Source of the DNA: Bacteroidota bacterium
Lineage (GTDB): Bacteria > Bacteroidota > Bacteroidia > Flavobacteriales > Weeksellaceae
NCBI GenBank assembly: GCA_023386965.1
Contig: JAEWIR010000028.1
Coordinates: 1-64,000 of the forward strand
Direction of reading: 5' to 3'
DNA: 64,000 bases
The notes beneath the pieces are model-generated. The model made no database searches and had not been told where the DNA came from. It worked only from the letters and a program-made list of their open reading frames with translations. Below are positions 24,822-34,735 of this stretch, one piece after another. The translations under genes and the position numbers were made by a program. Numbering within the stretch: the first letter of the stretch is position 1; every line of letters starts with the position of its first letter.

Positions 24822-27800
24822 TTATTCTTTGAAGATGTTACCCATCCTGTTTTTTACCAGCAGCCAGCTGGTGTAATGGAATGTGGTTGGAGAACCGAAC
24901 TCGCGCCACTGCAGGATGTACCAGTAGGTGCCCGTGCTTACATGACGTGTAGGTGATGTTTTACCGTCCCACCGGAAACGGTTGGCCGGCGTTCCGCGGA
25001 AAACTTCTGCGCCATAACGGTCAAAGATCCGGAAAACAGGGTCTTCCTTGGTCAGCAGTTCGGAATAATCAATGGCATCGTTAAAACCGTCGTCATTTGG
25101 GGTGATGGCATTGATGAGGTTGATGAAGGCAAACTGTCGTGTCACAATTCCGCAGTCCAAAGCATCCTTCACATAGACCGTATACGTTCCTCTGCTGATC
25201 CCGTTAAAAACATTTGATGTCTGCCATGTGAGGCCATCAAGTGAGTACTGGTAAGGAGGTGTTCCGCCGCTTACCGTAACAGTCACCGTATTATCCTTGA
25301 TGTCTATTCCTGTAATCTCAGGCAGTTCCGAGGCAGTGACTGTCACTGTCTGTCTGTATACGCAACCATTGAAAGTAAGGTCTACCCAATAAGTTCCTGT
25401 GCCTACTGTTATTGTTTGTGAGGTGGCACCGGTACTCCAGAGATAACTGTCGAAGCCGGGACCGGCGTCCAGTACCGTAGTGCCGTCGGGACAAATTACT
25501 GCATCTGCAAGCTGGTCCGAGGTCTTTGGTGTTTTTACAGTGATTGTGAGGGTAGCTGTAGCCGGACAGGCACCCGATTTTTCAAATCGGATGTAGAAAG
25601 TCTGGCTGCCCGTTACCGTCGCAGGATTTGCAAGTGCATTACTGTCATTCTGAGCATCCGCAAGGGTGGAGTGGAAAGTGGCGGTGACCTGTGGATCGCT
25701 GGTGAAGTTGGAGAGATAGGCCGTGAGATTTATATCTTTCGCACCATCCAAATCATCATCACAGATTGTCTGCAGGTTTGAATTGGTCAGCAGTGGCAAA
25801 GGTGTGCCGGCTATAAAATTAAGAGCCTTGATCACCGGTGGGCAGCCGTCGGGAGAGTTCACCCGGATGTATATTGTTGTATTGGCTGTATAAGTCCAGT
25901 TATTGGGAAGGCTGTTAGGTCCACCTGCAGTGGCATCTGCTGAAGTTGCGTAGTAATTCACAGTAAAATAGGCAGCGTTGGGAAGCACCTGTGCGGTTAC
26001 AGTGTTTAGATTTACTTCAAAGATACCATCGAGATTATCATCGCAAAAAGTTCCGGTATAGTCTGCCACGGTGGCCAGAGGGAAAAGGCCCAGAGTGATA
26101 TTTGCAATGCTTTTGCAGCCTTCAGGAGATCTTACTACGGCATAAACAGTGACGCCGGCGGCTGAGGTATAATTGGTAGGATCCGAAATAAGCGCGGCGG
26201 CATTCTCGGTCTGAGCATCGGCCAGGGTAGGATAATAGGTGATGGTTACCGGAGCCTGGGTGGTTACCTGGGCAAGTGTCAGATTATACGTTCCCAGTCC
26301 GTTCGGTCCGGTGCAGGCATTAAGGGTTACATTGTTTACAGGGATCTGCGCAATGTTTATGGTTACTGTGACGGTCTCGCACTCCGGAAAGTCCGGATCG
26401 CTTCCGCAGAAAGTATAGGTGAATGTATCTGTAGCCGTAACGCCCGGAGTATTCGCGGTATAGGTAAGCTGGCCGGTGGCAGCATTGACGGTTACCGTAC
26501 CCAGTGTGGGAGGAACGGTAACAGCTACTGTTCCCGCAACGACTGTTTGAGGAATCGTAACCGCTGAAAATGCAGGAGTAATGTTTTGCGAAGAACATAT
26601 ATTATAGACCACAGACGAATTAACCATACATTTCTCCACCTTATAGGAGGTGGTTACAAGTGGTGCACAACTTCCCATGGTAACGGATGCCGTATAAAAA
26701 CCAGGCTGCACGGGTGAAATGGATGGTGAGGTGGCGCCAGCTATTGGCGTTCCGTTCAGGAGCCACTGGTACGAGTCATATAATACGGGGTCTACGGTAA
26801 GTACAAGGCCGGGGATACAGTTGGTTCCGGAAGTAAGTATAACCGGTTGGGTAGGGAATCCGGCAAAAAAGCCCCCGTATCCTACAGCGTCACTGCCGGC
26901 ATTGATACCTGCGGTGATGGCCTTGTTGGAATTTACTGTAATGTTTCCGGTGACGTTCGGTATTCCATAAGTTACCCAGTTTGTGGTGCCGGTCATTGGG
27001 AAAGGTCCCGTACCTGCTGGCGGAGGTGTACCGTTAACAAGGACATTAGCGCCCGTTTCAGTTATGAGGTTGAGTTTGGTAGGTACATTGAGTATGCCTG
27101 CCGGATTAGCATTGGAGAATACTTCATTTTCATCAATAAACCCAAGCTCGTCAATCTGTTTGGGGAGGTAGCAGTTTAATGCCGGAATAAAGTTGAAACC
27201 TCCTGTGGCTACGGTATTTCCACCATTGTCAATGCCGGAAAGCAACTGATAGACATAAGCATTTTGTGTAGTAGTGATATAGAGGTTGTAATGATTGTTT
27301 CCCTGCAGAACATACTTTGTATCGGGTACAACGTAGTAATCGCCTTCGTTCAGCACGGCTGCGGCCACAGTTTCGTTATTCAGGAATACCTGTGTGTTGT
27401 TTTGAGTGGCGATAACCAGCGCACCTTCCATATTGGAACCAATGGTGCCGTTGCCTTTTACGAGCGCGAAATTGTTGCCCAGCTGATTGGTGGGAATGGA
27501 TTGGTCCATCAGTATATCTGAACTGAGAGGATGTGCGCCTGCATATTGTCCGTTGAAGTTACCGTTGGTCACGTTCACAGGTTTGGAGGCCACAATTTTG
27601 CTGCCGATGAAAGTATCGGAATTCGAAGAAATATCGCCTTTCCCCTCAATGATATAGGACTGGCCTTTATTCAGCACAAAGGTCATGGTCGGGTTTCCGG
27701 CACCCGTGGTACCGTTTGAAAACTGAACAGTTGGCGCATAGCCGGACACCGTTATGCTTGTATTGTCCTCTGTGGCAAGGATGCTCGTCATAAAATTGAG

Positions 27801-28244
27801 GATCGGATTCTGTACCGTGATGGGTGCGGTTGCGGTATAGAACGTTGTTCCTGTGGATGAGATTCCTTTAGAGGTTACAATCTCGGCGTGATTGTACACC
27901 GAGAAGCGGAGGTTGGCATAGAAAGGGAATTCGGCGGAAACATGAAGTCCTTTTGTTATCGGTGTAAAAAGATCGGATTGAAGGGTGGTTATGATAAAAT
28001 TCCGTGGGACATCAAATTTCTGTGGATTGCCTTTGCTTATAGTTACGGTACCTATCAGAATATTGTTGTTGTAGATGTTTACAGGAAATGGAGTGGTTCT
28101 GTTCGTTGATAAATATAGTTTTTGAAATGGGTTAGGATTGCCCGTTCGGTCTACCATTGGGGCAAACCAATGCTCCCGGTCCAACTGGGCAAAGACAGTT
28201 GAAAACATCAGAAATACAAGGAAAAGAGATAGAATTTTTTTCAT
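24822..28244 (-). CDS. Giant surface adhesin A: IgGFc-binding-like head, 3 stalk modules, gliding/T9SS type B C-terminus
   Basis: Surface protein of 1140 residues. Signal peptide (ending STVFAQ); residues about 20-470 resemble the IgGFc-binding N-terminal domain found also in vertebrate FCGBP (HWFAPMVDR, LYLSTNRTTPFPVNIYNNN, ITSKG, TEDNTSITVSGY, CYLPKQIDELG, GYGGFFAGF). Next come an Ig-like segment (YQWLLNGTPIAGA), a cadherin-like TFTYTF domain, three about 80-residue stalk modules (LNACTGPNG, FCDDNLDG, ICDDDLDG), LDAGPGFDSYLWSTGA, an SprB-like repeat (GGTPPYQYSLDG) and the gliding-motility/type B sorting domain (NAITPNDDGFNDAIDY...WDGK...GTYWYILQW...LLVKNR). Unlike the other three, it continues seven residues past KNR. 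Last gene of the array. Confidence 0.88.
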   Translation of the reverse strand: MKKILSLFLVFLMFSTVFAQLDREHWFAPMVDRTGNPNPFQKLYLSTNRTTPFPVNIYNNNILIGTVTISKGNPQKFDVPRNFIITTLQSDLFTPITKGLHVSAEFPFYANLRFSVYNHAEIVTSKGISSTGTTFYTATAPITVQNPILNFMTSILATEDNTSITVSGYAPTVQFSNGTTGAGNPTMTFVLNKGQSYIIEGKGDISSNSDTFIGSKIVASKPVNVTNGNFNGQYAGAHPLSSDILMDQSIPTNQLGNNFALVKGNGTIGSNMEGALVIATQNNTQVFLNNETVAAAVLNEGDYYVVPDTKYVLQGNNHYNLYITTTQNAYVYQLLSGIDNGGNTVATGGFNFIPALNCYLPKQIDELGFIDENEVFSNANPAGILNVPTKLNLITETGANVLVNGTPPPAGTGPFPMTGTTNWVTYGIPNVTGNITVNSNKAITAGINAGSDAVGYGGFFAGFPTQPVILTSGTNCIPGLVLTVDPVLYDSYQWLLNGTPIAGATSPSISPVQPGFYTASVTMGSCAPLVTTSYKVEKCMVNSSVVYNICSSQNITPAFSAVTIPQTVVAGTVAVTVPPTLGTVTVNAATGQLTYTANTPGVTATDTFTYTFCGSDPDFPECETVTVTINIAQIPVNNVTLNACTGPNGLGTYNLTLAQVTTQAPVTITYYPTLADAQTENAAALISDPTNYTSAAGVTVYAVVRSPEGCKSIANITLGLFPLATVADYTGTFCDDNLDGIFEVNLNTVTAQVLPNAAYFTVNYYATSADATAGGPNSLPNNWTYTANTTIYIRVNSPDGCPPVIKALNFIAGTPLPLLTNSNLQTICDDDLDGAKDINLTAYLSNFTSDPQVTATFHSTLADAQNDSNALANPATVTGSQTFYIRFEKSGACPATATLTITVKTPKTSDQLADAVICPDGTTVLDAGPGFDSYLWSTGATSQTITVGTGTYWVDLTFNGCVYRQTVTVTASELPEITGIDIKDNTVTVTVSGGTPPYQYSLDGLTWQTSNVFNGISRGTYTVYVKDALDCGIVTRQFAFINLINAITPNDDGFNDAIDYSELLTKEDPVFRIFDRYGAEVFRGTPANRFRWDGKTSPTRHVSTGTYWYILQWREFGSPTTFHYTSWLLVKNRMGNIFKE

Positions 28245-28263
28245 TGAAATGATGGATGTCATA

Positions 28264-28271
28264 CAAATTTA
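28264..28271 (-). promoter_or_regulatory. -7 promoter box of adhesin A
   Basis: TAAATTTG on the minus strand, 20 bp before the ATG at 28244; the upstream in-frame start at 28262 would lie directly at the box. Confidence 0.5.
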
Positions 28272-28303
28272 TAAATTATATATATCATTCTCAATGTTTT
28301 AAG

Positions 28304-28333
28304 CAAAAAAAAACACGGCAAAGTTGCCGTGTT
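28304..28333 (-). terminator. Terminator after adhesin B
   Basis: Perfect AACACGGCAA / TTGCCGTGTT stem with a 2 nt loop and a T run on the minus strand. The same stem sequence recurs after adhesin C. Confidence 0.9.
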
Positions 28334-28354
28334 CGTATCCAAATAATGTTTAAA

Positions 28355-31300
28355 TTATTCTCTGTTCTTTACAAGGATCCATCCTTTGTACATTACTGGT
28401 GCGTTGGTCGCATCCGGCTCTGTCCATGAGATATGATACCAATAGGTACCTGTAGCCACTTTCTTGTCTGCTACACGTCCATCCCAGCGGTAGTCATTAT
28501 TTTTATTGGCCTCGTGAACCTTGATTCCATATCTGTCATATACCGAGAAAGTAAGGTTCTTTTTGTAACGCAGTGCGGAATAGTCCACATAATCATTAAT
28601 TCCGTCGGAATTTGGTGTAATTACATTCACCAGATTGGGAACAGTGATTTCCACAGCTACGGGTACACAATCCAATGCATCCTTTACATAGAAAGTATTC
28701 TGACCTCTCGGTACTTCCGTGAAGACATTGGAATCCTGCCAGTTTATGCCGTCTGCTGAGAACTGATACGGAAGCTGTCCTCCAGTCACAGTCAGGGTAA
28801 CCGTGTTGTTTGTAATGTCAATATTATTGATGATCACTTCCGGTGCTTTATGAACCCTTACGGTTTGCTTGGTTTTACATCCGTCCGTGGTTAGTATTAC
28901 CCAATATTCACCTACCGCTACATTGGAGATGGTTTGTGTTGTAGCACCTGTGCTCCATTCATAAGCTTCAAAACCGGGTCCCGCATCAAGAGTGGTTCTG
29001 TCTTCAATACAGATCACTTTATCCTGAAGTACAGAGGAGTAGTTTGGCAGAATTACATTAAGCGTAATCTTAGCGATTCCATAACATCCGTTGGCGGTAT
29101 ACACCCTTACGAATACCTCCGTGCTTGAGCTTAGGTATACAAACGGATTCTGTATCTGATTGGTGTTGTTTAGTGCATCGGTTAGGGATGGGAAATAGTC
29201 TTTGGTAGCACCAAGTCCTCCGCCTACATTCGCAGTACTTAGGTCAAACTCTGCTGTAACCGGTGAGGCTGGGATAAAGCAGGATTCCATAACCGCATCA
29301 TTTATTGCAGGCTGGTCATAGAATGACAACGTGATCGTAGCATAGTCCACACATCCTTCCGGGGTGGTTACCTTAACAAATACATTACCTGCTGCTGAAA
29401 CATAGGCAGCCGGTACCATGATTTCGTTCGTGCCGTTCTGCGCATCTGTCAGAGTTGGGTAGTAATTAAAAGTAGCTCCCGCAAAATTGGTAACATCCGT
29501 GGTAGTAAGGTCATAGGTTGCCACGCCATTAAACGGACAGGCAATTAAGCCGTCATCATAGGCTTCGAGGATCACTACATTCAGATTGACTGTTACAACT
29601 TCACTGTCGAAGAAGGTAGGAACAGTACTGTTGAAACCGTAGGTAAAAGTATCCGGACCAATATAACCAGCGTTGGGAGTATACGTAACCGTTCCGTTTA
29701 GGTTGTCAATAGCAATTGTACCATTTGCGGGAGGAGTCGTTATCACAATAGAATTAGGATCAAGCGGCTCAGTAGAATTAGTAAATGCGACTGTAAAAGT
29801 TTTTGCACCGCAAATATCCAGGTCCTGCGTTGTTATGGTCGCACAGGGATAAATATAAAATGGATCGGTTGTAACCGGGGCACATCCGGAAATTCCTACG
29901 GTCAATGTATAGATACCGGGAGCGGCAGGAGTATGCGAGTGAGTGGTAGCTCCTGCAATTGGCTGCCCATTAAAAAACCATTGATAGGTTTCATATATAT
30001 CATCAACACCGATTACTATATTAGGGATACATTCTCCAGTGATCCTTTGGATAAAGGGAGTGCTAGAGAATCCCGCAAAGTAACCTCCGTAGCCATAAAC
30101 GCTGCTTCCACCTGCAATTCCTGCGGTCATAGCTTTATCTGAGGTAATTGTCACATTGCCCGCGATGTTCTGTACTGAATACGAAACCCAGTTGGTGCTT
30201 CCGGTTACCGGATACGGGCCCTGTGTTGCAACTGGTACCCCATTTGATGTCACAATAACAGCTGCCCCAGCTTCGGTAATTACATTAAGTTTAACAGTAG
30301 GAGTGATGCCGGGCATCTCATTTATTCTTCCGATTTCGTCAATAACTCTAGGTAAGTAGCAACTCATTGGCGGAATATAGTTGAATCCCAATGTGGCATT
30401 ACTGGTTGCCACTCCCGCCAGGAGCTGATAAACATATACATCTTTGGTTGTACTGATATGCATGTTGAAGTGTCCACTACCGGCCTGATTTATAAAGTTT
30501 ACATCGTTAATCCGGAAGAACTCACCTTCATTAATAGTAGCGATGGCAGTCGCACTTCCGTTTACAAAAATTTGTGTGTTATCTTCCGTGGCTACTACAA
30601 GGGCACCTTCCATACCCTGCCCGATATTTCCGTTACCTTTTACCAGAATAAACTCATCACCAAGTCTGTCTACAGGAACTGATTGATCCATAATAATATC
30701 AGCTCCAGCAAAGCTGGTTGCCAGTGCAAACTGACCAACCATATTTCCGTTCGTTACAGAAATTGGTTTGTCCGAAACTATTTTGGCGCCAATAAATCCG
30801 GTAGCATTACCGGCATGGGTTCCAAAACCATCAATGAGATAGGACTCGCCTTTATTTAATGTAAAAGTGATGGACGGCATTGCAGCACCGGTTGTGCCGT
30901 TTCCGAACACTACAGTAGGACTGTATCCTGACACTGTAACGGTCGTATTATTTTCAGTCGCCAGAATTCCTGCGGTAAAGTTTCGGTCACTACCGGTCTG
31001 GGTAAGCGGAGAGGGAACTGCATAAAATTCATTACCTATCGATGCCCTGCCTTTGGACGTGATAATTTCAGCGTGACTGGTAATAGAAAATCGAAGGCTT
31101 ACAAAAAATGGTAATGGACCTTCAATATATAAACCTTTCGTACTTACAGTAAAAATCTGTGGCAGTATGGCGGCATCGGTGCCTGCTGCAATTATCATAT
31201 CTCGCTGTACTGAGAAAGTACCGGGGTTACCTTTGCTGATTGTCACAGTACCAATAACTACATTGTTGTTACGAATAGTTACAGGAAATGGCGTTACCGA

Positions 31301-31444
31301 ATCGGTTGAGAAATATAGTATTTGCTGCCCTGTAGTAGCACTTCGGTCTACCATCGGTGCAATCCAATGCTGTGTGTCTCGCTGAGCCCACAAATTTCCA
31401 AAGCATAAAAACAAAAGCAGTAATCCGAGTAAATGTTTTTTCAT
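28355..31444 (-). CDS. Giant surface adhesin B: IgGFc-binding-like head, 2 stalk modules, gliding/T9SS type B C-terminus
   Basis: Surface protein of 1029 residues, same plan as adhesin A: signal peptide (ending NLWAQ), IgGFc-binding-like head (HWIAPMVDR, SHAEIITSKG, CYLPRVIDEIG, GYGGYFAGF), Ig-like YQWFFNGQPIAGA, a TFTYGF domain, two stalk modules (ACPFNGVATYDL and SCFIPASPVT), LDAGPGFEAYEWSTGA, an SprB-like segment (GGQLPYQFSADG) and the type B sorting domain ending LVKNRE. It has exactly the same length as adhesin C; stalk and C-terminus are much more alike than the heads. Own promoter-like box and own terminator. Confidence 0.88.
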   Translation of the reverse strand: MKKHLLGLLLLFLCFGNLWAQRDTQHWIAPMVDRSATTGQQILYFSTDSVTPFPVTIRNNNVVIGTVTISKGNPGTFSVQRDMIIAAGTDAAILPQIFTVSTKGLYIEGPLPFFVSLRFSITSHAEIITSKGRASIGNEFYAVPSPLTQTGSDRNFTAGILATENNTTVTVSGYSPTVVFGNGTTGAAMPSITFTLNKGESYLIDGFGTHAGNATGFIGAKIVSDKPISVTNGNMVGQFALATSFAGADIIMDQSVPVDRLGDEFILVKGNGNIGQGMEGALVVATEDNTQIFVNGSATAIATINEGEFFRINDVNFINQAGSGHFNMHISTTKDVYVYQLLAGVATSNATLGFNYIPPMSCYLPRVIDEIGRINEMPGITPTVKLNVITEAGAAVIVTSNGVPVATQGPYPVTGSTNWVSYSVQNIAGNVTITSDKAMTAGIAGGSSVYGYGGYFAGFSSTPFIQRITGECIPNIVIGVDDIYETYQWFFNGQPIAGATTHSHTPAAPGIYTLTVGISGCAPVTTDPFYIYPCATITTQDLDICGAKTFTVAFTNSTEPLDPNSIVITTPPANGTIAIDNLNGTVTYTPNAGYIGPDTFTYGFNSTVPTFFDSEVVTVNLNVVILEAYDDGLIACPFNGVATYDLTTTDVTNFAGATFNYYPTLTDAQNGTNEIMVPAAYVSAAGNVFVKVTTPEGCVDYATITLSFYDQPAINDAVMESCFIPASPVTAEFDLSTANVGGGLGATKDYFPSLTDALNNTNQIQNPFVYLSSSTEVFVRVYTANGCYGIAKITLNVILPNYSSVLQDKVICIEDRTTLDAGPGFEAYEWSTGATTQTISNVAVGEYWVILTTDGCKTKQTVRVHKAPEVIINNIDITNNTVTLTVTGGQLPYQFSADGINWQDSNVFTEVPRGQNTFYVKDALDCVPVAVEITVPNLVNVITPNSDGINDYVDYSALRYKKNLTFSVYDRYGIKVHEANKNNDYRWDGRVADKKVATGTYWYHISWTEPDATNAPVMYKGWILVKNRE

Positions 31445-31466
31445 AAGTTCCAGATGATAATTTTCA

Positions 31467-31474
31467 CAAATCTA
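31467..31474 (-). promoter_or_regulatory. -7 promoter box of adhesin B
   Basis: TAGATTTG on the minus strand, full TAnnTTTG match, 23 bp before the ATG. Confidence 0.5.
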
Positions 31475-31514
31475 TAAATTTTTATTGAATTTTTGGGCCT
31501 TCTTTTGGGTCGAA

Positions 31515-31543
31515 CAAAAAAACACGGCAATCATTGCCGTGTT
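31515..31543 (-). terminator. Terminator after adhesin C
   Basis: AACACGGCAA / TTGCCGTGTT stem with TCA loop and T run on the minus strand, the same arms as the terminator at 28304-28333. Confidence 0.9.
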
Positions 31544-31567
31544 TTACATAGAAAATATGAAAAAAAT

Positions 31568-34500
31568 TTATTCTCTGTTTTTCACCAGGATCCAGCCTTT
31601 ATACATGACCGGAGCCTGTGTTCCGTCCGGTTCGTTCCATGTAATATGGTACCAGTAAGTTCCGGTAATTACCTTCTTGCTGGCAAATCTGCCGTCCCAA
31701 CGGTAGAAGTTATTCTTGTCGGCAAGGTGAACTCTGTTTCCATATCTGTCGTAAACAGAGAAGGTCAGGTTCTGCTTGTACCTAAGCGCAGAATAGTCAA
31801 TGTAGTCATTGATACCGTCGCCGTTAGGGGTAATCACGTTGATAAGGTTAGGGACAGTAATTTCAACAGTTACCGGTTCGCAGTTGAAGGCGTCTTTTAC
31901 AAAGAAAATATTCTGACCGCGCGGAACTTCGGTAAACACGTTGGAATCTTGCCAGTTAATTCCGTCAGCGGAATATTGGTAAGGTTGTTTTCCACCTTTT
32001 ACCGTTAGTGTTACTGTATTGTTTGTAATGTCAATATTGGTAATAACTACTTCAGGCACTTTGGTCACTTTTACTTTTTGTAAGGTTTCACAACCGTTTT
32101 TGGTCAGGATTACCCAGTATTCTCCAACCGCCACATTGGAAATACTCTGTGTAGCAGCACCGGTGCTCCATTCGTAGGCGTCAAAACCTGGTCCTGCATC
32201 CAGAGTGGTACGGTCCTCAATACAAATTTCTTTGTCCTGTAAAACTGTAGAGTAGGTAGGTGGGATTACCGTTAGTGTAATTTTTGCGATGCTGTAGCAG
32301 CCGTTATTGTTATATACCCTCACGTACACTGCATTATTGGTGGAATTGTGTACGAATGGATTCTGGATTTCATTGGTATTGTTTTCAGCATCTGCCAGGG
32401 ATGGGAAATAGGTTTTCAGCGCACCCAATCCGCCGCCTACGTTTGCCGTAGTAAGGTCAAAGATTGCCGTAGTAGGTGCTGCAGGAATGAAGCAGGACTG
32501 TAACGTAGCATCATTTACCTGTGGCTGCGCATAGAACAGAAGTGTAATTTTAGAATAATCAACACATCCTTCAGGAGTTGTGACCTTCACGAAAACGCTG
32601 CCTGCAGCAGAAATGTAGGCCGCCGGAGTCAGGATTTCATTAGTTCCGTTCTGTGCATCTGTGAGCGTTGGGTAGTAGTTGAAAGTCGCCAATGGATAGT
32701 CAGAGACATCAGCAGTTGTAAGGTCATACGTGGCTACGCCGTTGTACGGACACGCAGTAATCGTGTCATCATCCGTTTCCAACAGAACCACATTGATATT
32801 AACTGTAACGATTTCACTGTCAAAGAAGGTTGGAACAGTACTTTGAAATTCATAAGTGAACGTATCCGGTCCTAAATATCCTGGCGTAGGAACATAATTA
32901 ATCGTTCCTGTAAGATTGTTTACAGTTACTGTACCATGAGCAGGCTGTGAGGTAATCGTGATAGAACTTAGGTCCAGTGGCTGCGTAGAATTTGAGAATG
33001 CTACAGTAAACTGCCTGCCACCACAAACATTCACGGTTTGTGTCGTATTGGTTGGGCAGGGGAATACTTCATACTGCGGTGTAGTAACCGGAGCACATCC
33101 CGGTATACTAACGGTACAGGTGTATACGCCTGGAACGGTAGGAGTATACTGGTAAGTGTTGGCACCTGAAATGGGGTTTCCGTTCAGGAACCACTGGTAA
33201 GTGGTGTAGATATCATCAACCGCCAAAACAATTCCCGGAATACATTCGCCTGTTTCCTTCACAATGGCGGGAACAGATGAGAATCCTGCAAAGTAACCGC
33301 CGAAACCTGCTGAAGAATAACCTCCGGTAACACCTGCGGTCACTGCTTTGTTTGAATTAATAGCGATGTTACCGGTGGGATTAGGAACAGAATAAGTTAC
33401 CCAGTTTGTAGTTCCGGTAACGTTGAACGGGCCGGATCCGGCTGGCGGAGGAGTACCGTTTATCGTTACGGTTGCACCTGCCTCTGTAAGGATATTAAGC
33501 TTAAGCAGCCAGTTGCTGAGATTTGTACTGTTATTTGTAGGTGTGATATAATTAACCATTCCAATTTCATCAATCTTCCTTGGCAAGTAACAGCTTAATG
33601 GCGGTATATAGTTCCAGCCTTCTGTGGCGTTGTCTGTCGGACGCCCGCCTATAAGCTGGTACACATATACATTCTTCGTAGTGGAGATATAAAGGTTGAA
33701 ATGGCCGGTTCCCTGGTCCACGAAGTTGGTATCCATTATACGAAAAGTCTGTCCTGCATTGATGGTGGCAGCGGCTGTGGGTGAACCGTTAATGAAGATG
33801 TCAGTTTGGTCCTCAGTTGCAGTAACCAGCGCTCCTTCCATATTGGTGCCGATGTTCGCGTTTCCTTTGATGATTACAAAGGTCTTTCCAAGACGTTCAA
33901 TGGGTACGGACTGGTCCATGATGATATCTGATCCGCCAAACGAACCTAATGCGTAGTTACCGTTCATATTACCGTTCATTACGGAAATCGGTTTGTCTGA
34001 AGTTATCAGTGCGCCTGAAAATGCATTGGCATTTCCGGCTACTGATCCGGGACCTTCTACAATATAGGACTGCCCTTTATTGAGGGTAACCGTTATACTA
34101 GGCAGTGTAGCACCTGTTGCGCCACCGGCAAACTGTACAGTTGGCTGGTAACCGTTAATGGTAACGGTGGTATTGTCTACAGTTGCCAAAACGCTGGTTA
34201 CGAAATTGGTAATACTGGTTACATAATTGTTAGGCGTTACAACTGCGCGGAACGAAGTGCCGATTCCGGCTTTTCCTTTGGAGGCAATGAATTCGCCGTG
34301 AGAAGAGATATAGATACGGAGACTGGCATAAAATGGGGTTGGTCCCTGCAGGTAAAGACCTTTTGTTGAAGTTACCATACATTCCCCATCGGTGGTTGCA
34401 ACGATGGCCGTCTTGGGTACAATGAAGGTTCCCGGATTTCCTTTGCTTATCGTTACAGTTCCAATTACCGCGTTATTATTGTAAATGTTTACAGGGAACG

Positions 34501-34657
34501 GGGTTACGGAATCTGTAGAAAGGAAAAGCGTTTGAACCGAACTAGTTGAACTTGCACGGTCCCTCATAGGTGCAAACCAATGCTCGGTATCTCTCTGTGC
34601 CCAAAGGCTGGAGGCGGTAACAAGCATAAGCACCAAAATAAGTAGATGTTTTTTCAT
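31568..34657 (-). CDS. Giant surface adhesin C: IgGFc-binding-like head, 2 stalk modules, gliding/T9SS type B C-terminus
   Basis: Surface protein of 1029 residues, closest paralogue of adhesin B. Signal peptide (ending SSLWAQ), IgGFc-binding-like head (HWFAPMRDR, SSHGEFIASKG, CYLPRKIDEIG, GFGGYFAGF), Ig-like YQWFLNGNPISGA, TFTYEF domain, two stalk modules (ACPYNGVATYDL, SCFIPAAPTT), LDAGPGFDAYEWSTGA, SprB-like GGKQPYQYSADG, and the type B sorting domain ending LVKNRE. The frame is open to 34729, but a promoter box lies between, so the start MKKHLLIL at 34657 is chosen. Confidence 0.88.
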   Translation of the reverse strand: MKKHLLILVLMLVTASSLWAQRDTEHWFAPMRDRASSTSSVQTLFLSTDSVTPFPVNIYNNNAVIGTVTISKGNPGTFIVPKTAIVATTDGECMVTSTKGLYLQGPTPFYASLRIYISSHGEFIASKGKAGIGTSFRAVVTPNNYVTSITNFVTSVLATVDNTTVTINGYQPTVQFAGGATGATLPSITVTLNKGQSYIVEGPGSVAGNANAFSGALITSDKPISVMNGNMNGNYALGSFGGSDIIMDQSVPIERLGKTFVIIKGNANIGTNMEGALVTATEDQTDIFINGSPTAAATINAGQTFRIMDTNFVDQGTGHFNLYISTTKNVYVYQLIGGRPTDNATEGWNYIPPLSCYLPRKIDEIGMVNYITPTNNSTNLSNWLLKLNILTEAGATVTINGTPPPAGSGPFNVTGTTNWVTYSVPNPTGNIAINSNKAVTAGVTGGYSSAGFGGYFAGFSSVPAIVKETGECIPGIVLAVDDIYTTYQWFLNGNPISGANTYQYTPTVPGVYTCTVSIPGCAPVTTPQYEVFPCPTNTTQTVNVCGGRQFTVAFSNSTQPLDLSSITITSQPAHGTVTVNNLTGTINYVPTPGYLGPDTFTYEFQSTVPTFFDSEIVTVNINVVLLETDDDTITACPYNGVATYDLTTADVSDYPLATFNYYPTLTDAQNGTNEILTPAAYISAAGSVFVKVTTPEGCVDYSKITLLFYAQPQVNDATLQSCFIPAAPTTAIFDLTTANVGGGLGALKTYFPSLADAENNTNEIQNPFVHNSTNNAVYVRVYNNNGCYSIAKITLTVIPPTYSTVLQDKEICIEDRTTLDAGPGFDAYEWSTGAATQSISNVAVGEYWVILTKNGCETLQKVKVTKVPEVVITNIDITNNTVTLTVKGGKQPYQYSADGINWQDSNVFTEVPRGQNIFFVKDAFNCEPVTVEITVPNLINVITPNGDGINDYIDYSALRYKQNLTFSVYDRYGNRVHLADKNNFYRWDGRFASKKVITGTYWYHITWNEPDGTQAPVMYKGWILVKNRE

Positions 34658-34683
34658 ATTTCTGGTATTTTTAATCAATTTAA

Positions 34684-34691
34684 CAAATTTA
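34684..34691 (-). promoter_or_regulatory. -7 promoter box of adhesin C, within an inverted repeat
   Basis: TAAATTTG on the minus strand, 27 bp before the ATG. It sits inside a perfect 8 bp inverted repeat (ACAAATTT...AAATTTGT, 34683-34704), a possible operator. Confidence 0.5.
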
Positions 34692-34735
34692 TAATAAAAT
34701 TTGTATTGTGCGGTATTATTTTTAAGCAAAAAGCA

